Assembly: GCA_965214495.1 (NCBI GenBank)
Contig: OZ243958.1
Coordinates: 1,860,001-1,924,000 of the forward strand
Origin: JANQOH01 sp965214495
Lineage (GTDB): Bacteria; Pseudomonadota; Alphaproteobacteria; UBA7887
Direction: 5' to 3'
DNA: 64,000 nucleotides
Position 1 is the stretch's first letter. Each line of letters begins with the position of its first letter. Positions 8,034-15,922 of the stretch are shown here, piece by piece. Position numbers and translations under genes: made by a program. The notes beneath the pieces were generated by a model. The model was given only the letters and a program-made list of their open reading frames with translations, made no database searches and was not told the DNA's origin.

Positions 8034-8647
8034 TGCGCGAAAAGCGAAGATGCGGGCGAGACGCCCGCGCACCAACGAATGAGAACCGTCGGGTCGCCGC
8101 CTCGACGCTTGCCCGCGGGACAGCGACGGTTCAGGATCAGCGTATGAACCCGACTCCTACACACATCACGCTCGGCGGATTCGTCGCACTTGCCGCGTTG
8201 ACGGTCGCATTGTTCTTGTGGTTGCACACCGACATGAATGCGGGGTTGGCCGGTGTCGAGAATCGCCTGGGCGCGCAGATCGACGGCGTCGAAGCCCGCC
8301 TGAACGCGCGGATCGACGGCGTCGAGACCCGCCTGAACAAGCGGATCGACGAGGTGGAAGCCCGCCTGGGCGCGCGCATCGACGAGGTCGAGGACCGCCT
8401 GGGCAGGCGGATCGACGAGGTGGACGCGCGCATCGAGAGGCTGGAAGAAGGGCAGAACGGGATTCGCGAACACATGGCGCGGCTCGACGGCGAGATCGAA
8501 GCGGTGTTCGCTCTCGCCGGCCCAACCGCGGCTCAAGCGCCGGAGGCCGACGCCGCTCCCTGACCGGTGCGGCGCGCCGGGCGCTCGCCACCGGCGATTC
8601 CGGTTTATGCGCGAAAAGCGAAGATGCGGGCGAGACGCCCGCGCACC
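8034..8647. repeat. 40-bp direct repeats (8034-8073 and 8608-8647) flanking a 534-bp insert
   Basis: Both copies are identical over 40 bp: TGCGCGAAAAGCGAAGATG followed by the palindromic GCGGGCGAGACGCCCGC and GCACC. The palindromic part is the same REP-like motif that recurs at 9759-9775, in the 105-bp elements at 20889, 23692 and 24315, and elsewhere. The repeats bracket the plus-strand coiled-coil gene inside the minus-strand phage module, so they probably mark the insertion boundaries or the recombination sites that brought it in. Confidence 0.8.
8144..8563 (+). CDS. Membrane-anchored coiled-coil protein with 11-residue repeats (island family, copy 1)
   Basis: 139 residues from ATG at 8144. 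A short cytoplasmic N-terminus leads to one membrane helix (ITLGGFVALAALTVALFLWL). Five to six 11-residue repeats of the pattern R-I-D-(G/E)-V-E-x-R-L-x-x follow (~35-95), a long continuous coiled coil, and then the motif RIERLEEGQNGIREHMARLDGE. The membrane helix and the motif after the repeats match the multicopy family at 19469-24899, although this copy lies on the opposite strand inside the phage module. The predicted coiled coil lies on one side of the membrane, probably the periplasm. No function can be assigned. Confidence 0.75.
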   Translation: MNPTPTHITLGGFVALAALTVALFLWLHTDMNAGLAGVENRLGAQIDGVEARLNARIDGVETRLNKRIDEVEARLGARIDEVEDRLGRRIDEVDARIERLEEGQNGIREHMARLDGEIEAVFALAGPTAAQAPEADAAP

Positions 8648-8679
8648 GGGCCGGTCCGGCGGCGGGGAACGGCCCTCAC

Positions 8680-9042
8680 TCAGGCTCGGGGAGGGACGGG
8701 ACCGCACCCGGCATCGCGGCGATAGCGGCGGGCGGTGCGGCGCGCGATGCCCAGGCGGCGGGCGATCTCGGTCGTCGTCAGGCCGATCCCGGAGAGGTGG
8801 ACGACGAGCGCCCGGCGCGCCAGCGGCACGGCTACGGCCTCGCCGCCGAAGCGGCCGACGAGCGCCCGCGCCGCCGCACCGCCCACGAGGTCGGCCAGCG
8901 CCCGGCCGGCGGCGCCGTCGAGCCTGCGGGGCACGTTCCATCCGTCGTCGCCGCCGTGCGTGAGCGCGATATCGCACGCCGCCACGCGCCCGGCCACTTC
9001 GGCGATCTCGGCAAGGACGCCGGGAAGCGCCGGCGCGGTCAC
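8680..9042 (-). CDS. Mor/C-like phage transcriptional activator (HTH)
   Basis: 120 residues from GTG at 9042, overlapping the previous stop (GTGA). The C-terminal half has FGGEAVAVPLARRALVVHL, then a helix-turn-helix TTTEIARRLGIARRTARRYRRD, the layout of the Mor/C activators that switch on middle and late genes of Mu-like phages. The N-terminal helices (LAEIAEVAGRVAACDIAL) would be the dimerisation region. The downstream structural genes are separated from it by the inserted coiled-coil segment, so control of the late genes may be broken. A simpler HTH regulator is the alternative. Confidence 0.65.
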   Translation of the reverse strand: MTAPALPGVLAEIAEVAGRVAACDIALTHGGDDGWNVPRRLDGAAGRALADLVGGAAARALVGRFGGEAVAVPLARRALVVHLSGIGLTTTEIARRLGIARRTARRYRRDAGCGPVPPRA

Positions 9043-9638
9043 GGCCAGTCCTCGATCGAGATGTGGACGGGAAAGCTGTCGGGCTCGCCGTCATGCTCCT
9101 CGCGGCAGGCTTCGCACATCCGGTTGTGCGGCCCCGCCGAGTCGAACGCCTCGCCACAGGTCAGGCACGCCCGGCGCCGGATCGCGCCGGCCAGGGAGCG
9201 CGGCGCCGGGTCGGTCGTTCGCCGGCTGCGGTCGGCGCAGGCCAGCGACGCCAGCATAACCAGTTCGCGCGCCGGCGCGCCGCCGCCGGCGACCCCGGCG
9301 CCCACCGCTTCCACGGCGCGCGCCACGCTGTCCGCCCGCCGCCCGCCGTAGCGCCGGCACAGCGCCGCGACCGGTTGCCGAGCGCCGGCGTGACCGAGCG
9401 CCCATGCCACCTGCCGCGCCTCGCGCAGGGTGCGAGCGCGGCCCTTCGAGGCAAGCGCCGCCGCCGTCACCCCGAAATACCCCGCCACGGCGCGGTCGAT
9501 GGCGGCCAGCGGGTCCGGGTGCGCCGCCAGCGCTCCGGCAGCGGCGCCGAGCGCCGCCGCGATCCGTTCCCGCGCTGCGCGCACGGTCGTGCGGTTTCCC
9601 CGGGCGGATCGGGCAATCATGGTGTCGTCGCGTGTCAT
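9039..9638 (-). CDS. Phage early protein with DnaA-C-terminal-like HTH and C-terminal zinc finger
   Basis: 199 residues from ATG at 9638. Another ATG at 9620 is possible, and neither has a clear ribosome-binding site. Residues ~45-110 resemble DnaA domain IV: VAGYFGVTAAALASKGRARTL, then REARQVAWALGH and LCRRYGGRRADSVARAV (double-strand DNA-binding HTH). The C-terminus carries a treble-clef type Cys4 set, CLTCGEAF...RMCEAC. Such proteins occur near the regulatory end of Mu-like prophages. Promoter-proximal repeats at 9650-9681 lie just upstream, so it may autoregulate. Confidence 0.65.
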   Translation of the reverse strand: MTRDDTMIARSARGNRTTVRAARERIAAALGAAAGALAAHPDPLAAIDRAVAGYFGVTAAALASKGRARTLREARQVAWALGHAGARQPVAALCRRYGGRRADSVARAVEAVGAGVAGGGAPARELVMLASLACADRSRRTTDPAPRSLAGAIRRRACLTCGEAFDSAGPHNRMCEACREEHDGEPDSFPVHISIEDWP

Positions 9639-9649
9639 GGCGCCCAGAG

Positions 9650-9681
9650 CAAGCACTATGACACATAGTGTCAAGCACTAT
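9650..9681 (-). promoter_or_regulatory. Candidate phage operator/promoter
   Basis: Two direct repeats of CAAGCACTAT (9650-9659, 9672-9681) flank the dyad GACAC-ATA-GTGTC (9660-9672). On the minus strand this reads ATAGTGCTTGACACTATGTG and contains a TTGACA -35-like hexamer. It is the only AT-rich, repetitive stretch before the DnaA-C-like gene, 12-40 bp upstream of its ATG, and so is a likely binding site for a phage regulator. Confidence 0.5.
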
Positions 9682-9689
9682 AGCGCACA

Positions 9690-9775
9690 GACCGTGTTCC
9701 GGTTCGAGAATTATCGCGGTTCGTTCGGGGCCGTGCGGGGGACGACGGGGGGCGGTATGCGGGCGGGACGCCCGC
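9690..9775. repeat. Solitary MITE-type end plus REP palindrome
   Basis: 9690-9716 (GACCGTGTTCCGGTTCGAGA and following bases) is a variant of the inverted-repeat end found at 17180, 20578 and 45290, including the TTATCG inner sequence. It is followed at 9759-9775 by the palindrome GCGGGCGGGACGCCCGC. No matching partner end was found nearby, so it is a solo end or remnant. Confidence 0.55.
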
Positions 9776-9796
9776 GCGCCTGCGGCAGGGCGCGTT

Positions 9797-11563
9797 TTAC
9801 GAAGCCGATACTTCGACCGGGAGGGTGATGCGGGTCACGGTGCCCTGACCCGGCAGCGAGTTGATGCGGATCGAACCGTCGTATTTCTTCACCAGATGGT
9901 CGGCCAGAGTCAGCCCGACGCCCATCGCGCCGTCGCGGGACGTATAGAACGGCGTGAAGATTTTCCGGCTCCGGTCGGCGGTGATTCCCACGCCGTTGTC
10001 GATCACGGTGATCAGGATGTCGCCGTTCTTGTGCGTCGTATCGATTCTGATAGCGCCCTTCTCGTCCCACTCGACCGCGCTCATGGCGTTCTCGACGACC
10101 TTGGCCAGCAACAGCCTGATCTCGGTGCGCGACGCGAGGAATGGGGGGAGTTCGCCCGGCTTCCTGGTCACCGCGGCGACCCGTTCGGCGTCGAGCGCCT
10201 CGACCACGTCGTCGATGCACTCGTTGATGTCGATCTCCGTGCGTTCGCCGCCGTCCGGCGGCCGCGAGAAGCTCGCCAGACGTTTCGCCAGGTCGGCGAT
10301 GCCGTTCGCCTCGCGGCGGACGCTCGTCACGACGGTCGAGGCCATATCCATCTCCTCGCCCAGGCCGGCCCCGTCGAGCGCGTCATCGGCGTTCTGCAAC
10401 ACGCCGTGTATCTTCTCCTGGGCCTGCCGCAATCGATCCACGTCCTCGGTGATCCGGTCGGCCGACCGGGCGAAGCTTCGGGCCGCGTATTCGGCCACGA
10501 ACCCTCGCGCCATCGCGTGTTCCGCGCTCAGCGTCGGCGGCGCGGGTGCGGCGTCGTGCAGGTCTCCCGCCCGGTCCTCCGATTCCCGTTCCGCCGGTTC
10601 GACGAGCGGGGGCGGCGGGAACGCGGGCGCCGACGGCGGGAACGCGGGCCCCTCTTCCTCCATCGCGACGCCGCGGTAGGTGAGGTTCCCCACCTCCGCG
10701 CCGACCGGCTTCGCCGTGCGCTGCGTCTGTTGCCGCGTGGTGGCGAACAGGATCCAGAACAGCGCCAGCGCTCCCACCGCGCCGAGCATCCCGCGCTCGT
10801 ACCACACCGCGCGGGATTCCCACTCGCCGAACGCGGATTGCAGGTCGGTCGCGAGCTGGTTGGACAGGTCGGAGATTTCGGTCGAGGTGGCTGCCAGAAA
10901 CAGTTGCTCGGTCGGCGCCTGGCGAGCGATCAGAACTTCCGCGTGGGCCAGCAGGTTCGCGAGCGCATTCGCCAGCGCCGGCGGATAGGCCACGCTCGCG
11001 ACGCGCAACCCTTCCATTCGCGCGGTCAGCGCCGAGCGCGCCGCGGCATCGTTCGGCCGCTCGAGATACAGGCCCATGTCGCGCGTCAGGTCGAGGATCA
11101 CCCGGGCGAGAGCGCCGTCGCCCGCCGCCCGCGCCCGCGCCGCCACGTTGTCCGCCGCCAGGGGCAGGTAGCGCGCGGAGTTGCGCACCACCGCGTAGCC
11201 GGTCTTGAAGCGCTCGATGCGCTCTTCCTGCTCGTCGATGGTGCTGAGATACGCCGCGACATCGCCGGTCAGGCGATCCGGCAGGTCGGGGATCCGGCGC
11301 GCCGCGTTCGACAGTCCGTCCTTGAGCGACGCCATTCTGGGCGTGAAGCTCGCCAGCGAGTCGAAGTCCGCGAGCGGGTCCGAACGCACGCGCGCCAGGT
11401 CCACGCTCCAGTCGGCCGAGAGAACCTGAATCTGACGCGCGTATTCGATCGAGTCGCTGTAGTGGCGTTCGCCACCGGACTCGGCGAGCGAATACAGGAC
11501 GACCGCCGTCGCCGCCAGCAGTCCCGACATGAAGACCCCGAATATGATCGCTCCCGGCTTCAT
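9797..11563 (-). CDS. DAHL-domain sensor histidine-kinase-like protein
   Basis: 588 residues. The first membrane helix is at ~5-27. An all-helical periplasmic sensor of about 230 residues follows (DAHL type, double all-helical ligand-binding), then a second membrane helix (~273-292), a Pro-rich linker, a dimerisation-like helix pair and a complete HATPase domain. The N box is VVENAMSAV, G1 is DNGVGI, the F box is FTPFYTSRDG and G2 is GVGLTLADHLV. The dimerisation region lacks a canonical H-E/D-x-x-N/T-P box. The helix ending DLAKRLASFSRPP is present but the phosphoacceptor His is not evident. The ATG overlaps the stop of the cytochrome c peroxidase gene, so the two are cotranscribed. No response regulator is adjacent. 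Confidence 0.85.
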   Translation of the reverse strand: MKPGAIIFGVFMSGLLAATAVVLYSLAESGGERHYSDSIEYARQIQVLSADWSVDLARVRSDPLADFDSLASFTPRMASLKDGLSNAARRIPDLPDRLTGDVAAYLSTIDEQEERIERFKTGYAVVRNSARYLPLAADNVAARARAAGDGALARVILDLTRDMGLYLERPNDAAARSALTARMEGLRVASVAYPPALANALANLLAHAEVLIARQAPTEQLFLAATSTEISDLSNQLATDLQSAFGEWESRAVWYERGMLGAVGALALFWILFATTRQQTQRTAKPVGAEVGNLTYRGVAMEEEGPAFPPSAPAFPPPPLVEPAERESEDRAGDLHDAAPAPPTLSAEHAMARGFVAEYAARSFARSADRITEDVDRLRQAQEKIHGVLQNADDALDGAGLGEEMDMASTVVTSVRREANGIADLAKRLASFSRPPDGGERTEIDINECIDDVVEALDAERVAAVTRKPGELPPFLASRTEIRLLLAKVVENAMSAVEWDEKGAIRIDTTHKNGDILITVIDNGVGITADRSRKIFTPFYTSRDGAMGVGLTLADHLVKKYDGSIRINSLPGQGTVTRITLPVEVSAS

Positions 11564-12546
11564 GGCTCCATTTCCCCGTTCTCACCCGCCAGAGTCTCGA
11601 TGAAAGCGACGATCGCCTCCTTGTCCTGGTTGGGCGCCTCGCGCCCCAACTGAAACTCGAACATCACATCGACGACGTCGCGCAGCGTCTCCGCGCTGCC
11701 GTCGTGAAGATAGGGCGCGGTGAGCGCCGCCATGCGCAGGGCCGGCACCTTGAAGGCGTGCCGGTCGGCTTCGTTTCCGGTGATGTTGTAGCGCCCCAGG
11801 TCGGCCTCGGTGATATTACCACGCTTCCTGAAATACTCGTTAAGCACGCCGAACACCTGAAACATGTTGCCGCCCACGTTCGCACCCTGGTGGCACGATA
11901 CGCAACCGTAGTCCTTGAACAGCCTGTAGCCTCGCTTTTCCTGTTCGTCGAGCGCGTCGTCGTCTCCCTTCAGCCAGCGGTCGAACCGGCTGTTCGGGGT
12001 CACGAGCGAGCGAATGAACTCGGCGATGGCGTTCCTGACGTTCAGACGCGTGATGCCGTCGGGATAGATATCCCCGAAACGCTCCAGGTAATCCGGGTCG
12101 CGATAGAGCTTCGCGATCACCCCCGGCCACAGGCTGCCCATCTCGAACTCCGACTGCACGGGGCCGTCGATCTGCTCCTCCAGGGTCTTCGCGCGTCCGT
12201 CCCAGAACTGCCTGAAGTTGAGGCCCGCATTGAACACCGTCGGCGAGTTGACCACCCCGCGCCGGTCGTCCACCCCGATCGACACCCGGCGCCCGTCGTC
12301 ACCCCCGGACGCCAGGTCATGGCAGCTGGCGCACGAGATCGTATCGTCCTTCGACAGCCGCGGATCGTGGAACAACGCCCGGCCCAGCGCGACCTTCGCC
12401 GGGTCGACCTCGATCCGTTCGGGCAGCGGCTTGATCGGTTCGTTCACCCGCGCCGCCGCGACGGCGAGCCCGACGCCGAGGCCGCAGACGACCGCGAACG
12501 CGGCCAGCAAGGCCGCCGCCCGGAGGATCCTGGCAGCCCTACCCAC
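11560..12546 (-). CDS. Di-haem cytochrome c peroxidase (CcpA/MauG family)
   Basis: 328 residues from GTG at 12546, overlapping the tadC stop by 8 bp. It reduces H2O2 with electrons from cytochrome c in the periplasm. A signal/anchor helix spans ~8-32. The first haem site is CASCH (72-76), the second CVSCH (215-219), with family landmarks between them (GRALFHDPRLSKD, SPTVFNAGLNFRQFWDGR) and after them (TGNEADRHAFKVPALRM, PYLHDGSAETL). Length is usual for the family. Its position as the fifth gene of the tad operon, coupled to a sensor kinase, is unusual. Confidence 0.93.
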   Translation of the reverse strand: MGRAARILRAAALLAAFAVVCGLGVGLAVAAARVNEPIKPLPERIEVDPAKVALGRALFHDPRLSKDDTISCASCHDLASGGDDGRRVSIGVDDRRGVVNSPTVFNAGLNFRQFWDGRAKTLEEQIDGPVQSEFEMGSLWPGVIAKLYRDPDYLERFGDIYPDGITRLNVRNAIAEFIRSLVTPNSRFDRWLKGDDDALDEQEKRGYRLFKDYGCVSCHQGANVGGNMFQVFGVLNEYFRKRGNITEADLGRYNITGNEADRHAFKVPALRMAALTAPYLHDGSAETLRDVVDVMFEFQLGREAPNQDKEAIVAFIETLAGENGEMEP

Positions 12547-13501
12547 CGCCCAGCGACCCCATCGCCCTGATCGCGCTCAGGAACGCCGGCCCGGCGACCA
12601 GCAGCACCGTGCCCGGCATCACCAGCAGCAGCATGGGAAAGGTCATCACCACCGGCAGGCGTTCGGCGCGCTCGGTGAGCCGCGCCGCCCTCTGGAGCCG
12701 TTCGGCTGCGGCGATGTTCCGCAGCGCCTGGGTGAGCGGCGTGCCGTAGCGCTCGCTCTGGAGCAGGGTCGTCGCGAGGTCGCGCAGACCCTCCACCTCG
12801 GTGCGGTCGCGAAAATCCTGCAACACCGCCCGGTGGTTCGCGCCGATTCGCAGTTCCGCTTCCATCATGCGGAACTCGCGCGCCAGACTCGGCTCGATCG
12901 AGCGCAGTTCGTCCGCCACAGTCGCCAGCGCGCGCGAGAAGGTCAGGCCCGATTCCAGGCACATCACCGCCAGGTCCAGCGCGTCGGGGAGCGCTGCGCC
13001 CATCCGCCGCCCGCGCCGCGCGCCCAGTCCGCGCAGCAGGTATTCCGGCACGATCCCGGCGACGACGAACCCGCCGACGGCCGCCGCGGCGACGAGGAAA
13101 CCGTGCACGCCCGCCGCCGCGACGCCGGCGGCGACCGCGCCGACCACCGCCATCGCCAGCTTGACGCACAGATACAGCGACAGCGCGTCGCGCTGCCCGA
13201 AACCCGCCTGACGCAGCATCCTCGCGAGCTTTTCGCGCTCGCCCGAGCCGACCGGCACCACCATCGACCCGGCGCGCAGCAGTTCCAAGCCGACCGCGCT
13301 CAACTGCGCCCCGCCGCCGCCCGTCGGCCGCTCCTCCCCGCCCGCCCGCAGCATTCTCGCTTGCGCCCGCGGCACCGCCAGACGGCGGTCGAACGACAAC
13401 GCCGCCTGCGACTCGCTGATGATAAGCAGCGCCAGCAGGGCGAGGAGCGCGCAGCACACGACGACCGCCGCGACGACGAGCGCGAAAGACTGGGGCGACA
13501 T
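12539..13501 (-). CDS. tadC: TadC, inner-membrane platform protein of the Flp pilus
   Basis: 320 residues. One N-terminal membrane helix, a cytoplasmic region with the GspF/TadC signature (LPDALDLAVMCLESGLTFSRAL), and two membrane segments in the middle (VGAVAAGVAAAG, GGFVVAGIVPEYLL). A C-terminal helix pair follows (LPVVMTFPMLLLVMPGTVLLVAGPAFL). TadB and TadC form the platform on which the TadA ATPase acts. It lies directly after tadB (39 bp gap) and its last 8 bases overlap the peroxidase gene. Confidence 0.92.
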   Translation of the reverse strand: MSPQSFALVVAAVVVCCALLALLALLIISESQAALSFDRRLAVPRAQARMLRAGGEERPTGGGGAQLSAVGLELLRAGSMVVPVGSGEREKLARMLRQAGFGQRDALSLYLCVKLAMAVVGAVAAGVAAAGVHGFLVAAAAVGGFVVAGIVPEYLLRGLGARRGRRMGAALPDALDLAVMCLESGLTFSRALATVADELRSIEPSLAREFRMMEAELRIGANHRAVLQDFRDRTEVEGLRDLATTLLQSERYGTPLTQALRNIAAAERLQRAARLTERAERLPVVMTFPMLLLVMPGTVLLVAGPAFLSAIRAMGSLGGG

Positions 13502-13540
13502 GGACGGCTTCTCCCCGGGCGTTCGGTTTCCCGCCCGCTG

Positions 13541-14509
13541 CTATCGGGCGGCCCGCACCGCGATGGCGCGCGCGGCCAGCAGGCCGGCGACGATCAGGCA
13601 CACCCCCCAGCGCAGCAGCGTAATGCCCGAATCGGTGCCGAACAGGACGTCGACCGACTGCGGCGAGATGAAACTCTGCGCGGTCACGACGGCGACCGGC
13701 ATAATCGCCAGCATGAGCAGCGTCAAGCGCGTCTGCGCCGTCGACGCGTGCGCCTTGAGCGCCGTCTTCCGCCGCTCGCGCAGCGTCTCCGAGAGGTTCG
13801 AGAACGCCGCCGACACGCCGCCCCCCGACCGCCGCTGAAGACGCACCACCGCCGCGAACATCGTAAACTCGGTGATTCGCACACGCGTGGCTACTGCGCT
13901 CAGCATCGCGCCCGAGTCCAGCCCCGCGACCAACCCGTCGCGCAGTTCCCGCAACACCGGCGCCACCGCCGGCGGCGCATCCTCCGCGATCTCCGAGATC
14001 GCTTCCAGCACCGGCACACCGGCCACCGAGAGGCGCACGATCTGGTCCACCACGTCCGGGAACTCGTGCGAGAAGCGCGTCATCCGCCGCGCGTGCAGCC
14101 ACGACAGCGCATAGGCCGCTGTCGCGACGCCGGCCACGATCGCCGCAGGAGCCGCCCACGCGCCCGGCAGCCGGAGGAACAGCAGCCCGGCCCACGCCAC
14201 CAACGCGCCGGCGCAGCCGGCCCCCAGCGCCCTGATCGCAGCGATCGGTGCGTCCAGCAGCGGCCATCGCCGCTCGATGCGCTCCCACAGCAGCCGCCGC
14301 AGCAGCGACCGCCGCCGCTGCGTACGGAACACGCTTTCCACTTCCGCCGCTTTCTCGTTCGCGACCCCGGGACCGGAGAGAGGCGCCGCCGCCTGCCGCA
14401 GGCGGTGCTGCAACGCCCGGCTTCGCGCCCGCTGCCACGCCAGCCACACCGCGCCGCCGATCGCCCACAGCGCGACGCCGCCCGCCGCAGCCAGGACCAG
14501 CGGGCTCAC
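13541..14509 (-). CDS. tadB: TadB, inner-membrane platform protein of the Flp pilus
   Basis: 322 residues from GTG at 14509 (GTGA overlap with the tadA stop). Membrane helices occur at the N-terminus (VLAAAGGVALWAIGGAVWLAW), in the middle (AGALVAWAGLLFLRL, AAIVAGVATAAYAL) and in a C-terminal pair. The T2SSF-type cytoplasmic domain contains FPDVVDQIVRLSVAGVPVLEAI and later MFAAVVRLQRRSGGGVSAAF. With TadC it forms the platform complex. An upstream in-frame extension is shadow sequence inside tadA and was not used. Confidence 0.92.
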   Translation of the reverse strand: MSPLVLAAAGGVALWAIGGAVWLAWQRARSRALQHRLRQAAAPLSGPGVANEKAAEVESVFRTQRRRSLLRRLLWERIERRWPLLDAPIAAIRALGAGCAGALVAWAGLLFLRLPGAWAAPAAIVAGVATAAYALSWLHARRMTRFSHEFPDVVDQIVRLSVAGVPVLEAISEIAEDAPPAVAPVLRELRDGLVAGLDSGAMLSAVATRVRITEFTMFAAVVRLQRRSGGGVSAAFSNLSETLRERRKTALKAHASTAQTRLTLLMLAIMPVAVVTAQSFISPQSVDVLFGTDSGITLLRWGVCLIVAGLLAARAIAVRAAR

Positions 14510-15915
14510 CGCTCGGTCTCCCCGATCCGCGGGTCCGCCTGGAGCGCCGCCATGAGGCGCTCGCGCATTCCCAGCGCCTCCACCGAAGGTATCCACGACG
14601 GTTGCCGGCCCGAGCTCTCGAAGACGTGCTCGTCCTCCGCCCCGCTGCGATAGCGCCACATCTCCTCGGTGGTCACGATGTCGTTCTCGATCCCGACCAC
14701 GTTGGTGACGCTGGTCACGCACCGATGGCCCGAGCGCTGGCGCGCCAACTGCACCACCAGGTCGATGCTCGACGCGATCTGGCGCCGCAGCGCCGACAAG
14801 GGGATCTCGCCGCCGCCCATCATCAGCATGTTCTCCAGCCGGATCAGCGCGTCGCGCGGGCTGTTCGCGTGCAGCGTGCACATCGACCCCGGATGGCCCG
14901 TGTTCATCGCCTGAAGCATCTCCTGGGCCTCCGAGCCGCGCACCTCGCCCACGATGATGCGGTCCGGGCGCATCCTCAGGCTGTTGATCAGCAGGTCGCG
15001 CATGCCCACCTGCCCCGTGCCCTCCGCGCTCATCGCCCGCGTCTCCAACCGGATCGTGTGCGGTTGCTGGAGCTGCAGTTCGGCCGCGTCCTCGATGGTG
15101 ATCAGCCGCTCGCCGTGGTCGATCTCCCGCGACAGCATGTTCATGAAGGTGGTCTTGCCCGCCCCCGTGCCGCCGCTCACCAGGATGTTCAGGCGCGTCC
15201 GCACTGCGATGCGGAACAGTTCCGCCATCGCCGGCGACAGCGCCCCCTGCTCCGCCATGCTGTCGAGGTTGGTGTCCTTCATTACGAACCGGCGGATCGA
15301 GATCGCCGCTCCGTCCAGCGCCAGCGGCGGGATGATGACGTTGACCCGCGACCCGTCCTCCAGCCGCGCATCGACCATCGGACTCGACTCGTCCACGTGC
15401 CGGCCCACAGAGCCGGCGATACGCTGCGCGATATGAAGGAGGTGCTGGTTGTCGCGGAAACGCACCTCCACGCGCTCCAGCCGCCCGCGCCGTTCGACAT
15501 ACACCGAGTGCGCGCCGTTGATCAGGATGTCCGAGATGTCCGGGTCCTTCATCAGCGGCTCGATCGGCCCCAGGCCCTTGATGTCGTGCACCAGACCGGT
15601 GACGATCCGCTGTCGGTCGAGTGGGCCGAACTCCGGCGCCCCCGCCTCAGCGGTGTCGAGGAACGCCAGCAACTGCGCCGCCAGCGCCTCGTTCTCGAGC
15701 TCCGCGACCTTGGCGATGTCCAGCGACTTGACGACCACCGGATGGATGCGCGCGATCGCGTCCGCGATCGCCGCGTCGGTGGTGGAGTGCCGCCGCGGCG
15801 CGGACGGCGAGCGCGCGGGAGCGGGTCCGGGGGCGGCCGGCGCGCGCGCCTCCGCCGGCCGCGCGGGCGATGCCGGGGCCGGGCGGGAGCGACGACCGAA
15901 GGCGCGGGCGGGCAT
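14506..15915 (-). CDS. tadA: TadA/CpaF, secretion ATPase of the Flp pilus
   Basis: 469 residues. An Ala/Pro-rich N-terminal ~45 residues lead into the CpaF all-alpha region (IHPVVVKSLDIAKV) and the N-terminal PAS-like domain (IKGLGPIEPLMKDPDISDILING). The RecA-type ATPase core follows: Walker A SGGTGAGKTT at ~248-257, Asp box ITIEDAAEL, Walker B RIIVGEVRG and His box GSMCTLHANSP. TadA powers pilus assembly and retraction from the cytoplasm. It is seven bases from cpaE upstream and coupled to tadB downstream. Confidence 0.96.
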   Translation of the reverse strand: MPARAFGRRSRPAPASPARPAEARAPAAPGPAPARSPSAPRRHSTTDAAIADAIARIHPVVVKSLDIAKVAELENEALAAQLLAFLDTAEAGAPEFGPLDRQRIVTGLVHDIKGLGPIEPLMKDPDISDILINGAHSVYVERRGRLERVEVRFRDNQHLLHIAQRIAGSVGRHVDESSPMVDARLEDGSRVNVIIPPLALDGAAISIRRFVMKDTNLDSMAEQGALSPAMAELFRIAVRTRLNILVSGGTGAGKTTFMNMLSREIDHGERLITIEDAAELQLQQPHTIRLETRAMSAEGTGQVGMRDLLINSLRMRPDRIIVGEVRGSEAQEMLQAMNTGHPGSMCTLHANSPRDALIRLENMLMMGGGEIPLSALRRQIASSIDLVVQLARQRSGHRCVTSVTNVVGIENDIVTTEEMWRYRSGAEDEHVFESSGRQPSWIPSVEALGMRERLMAALQADPRIGETER

Positions 15916-15922
15916 CGCGCGC

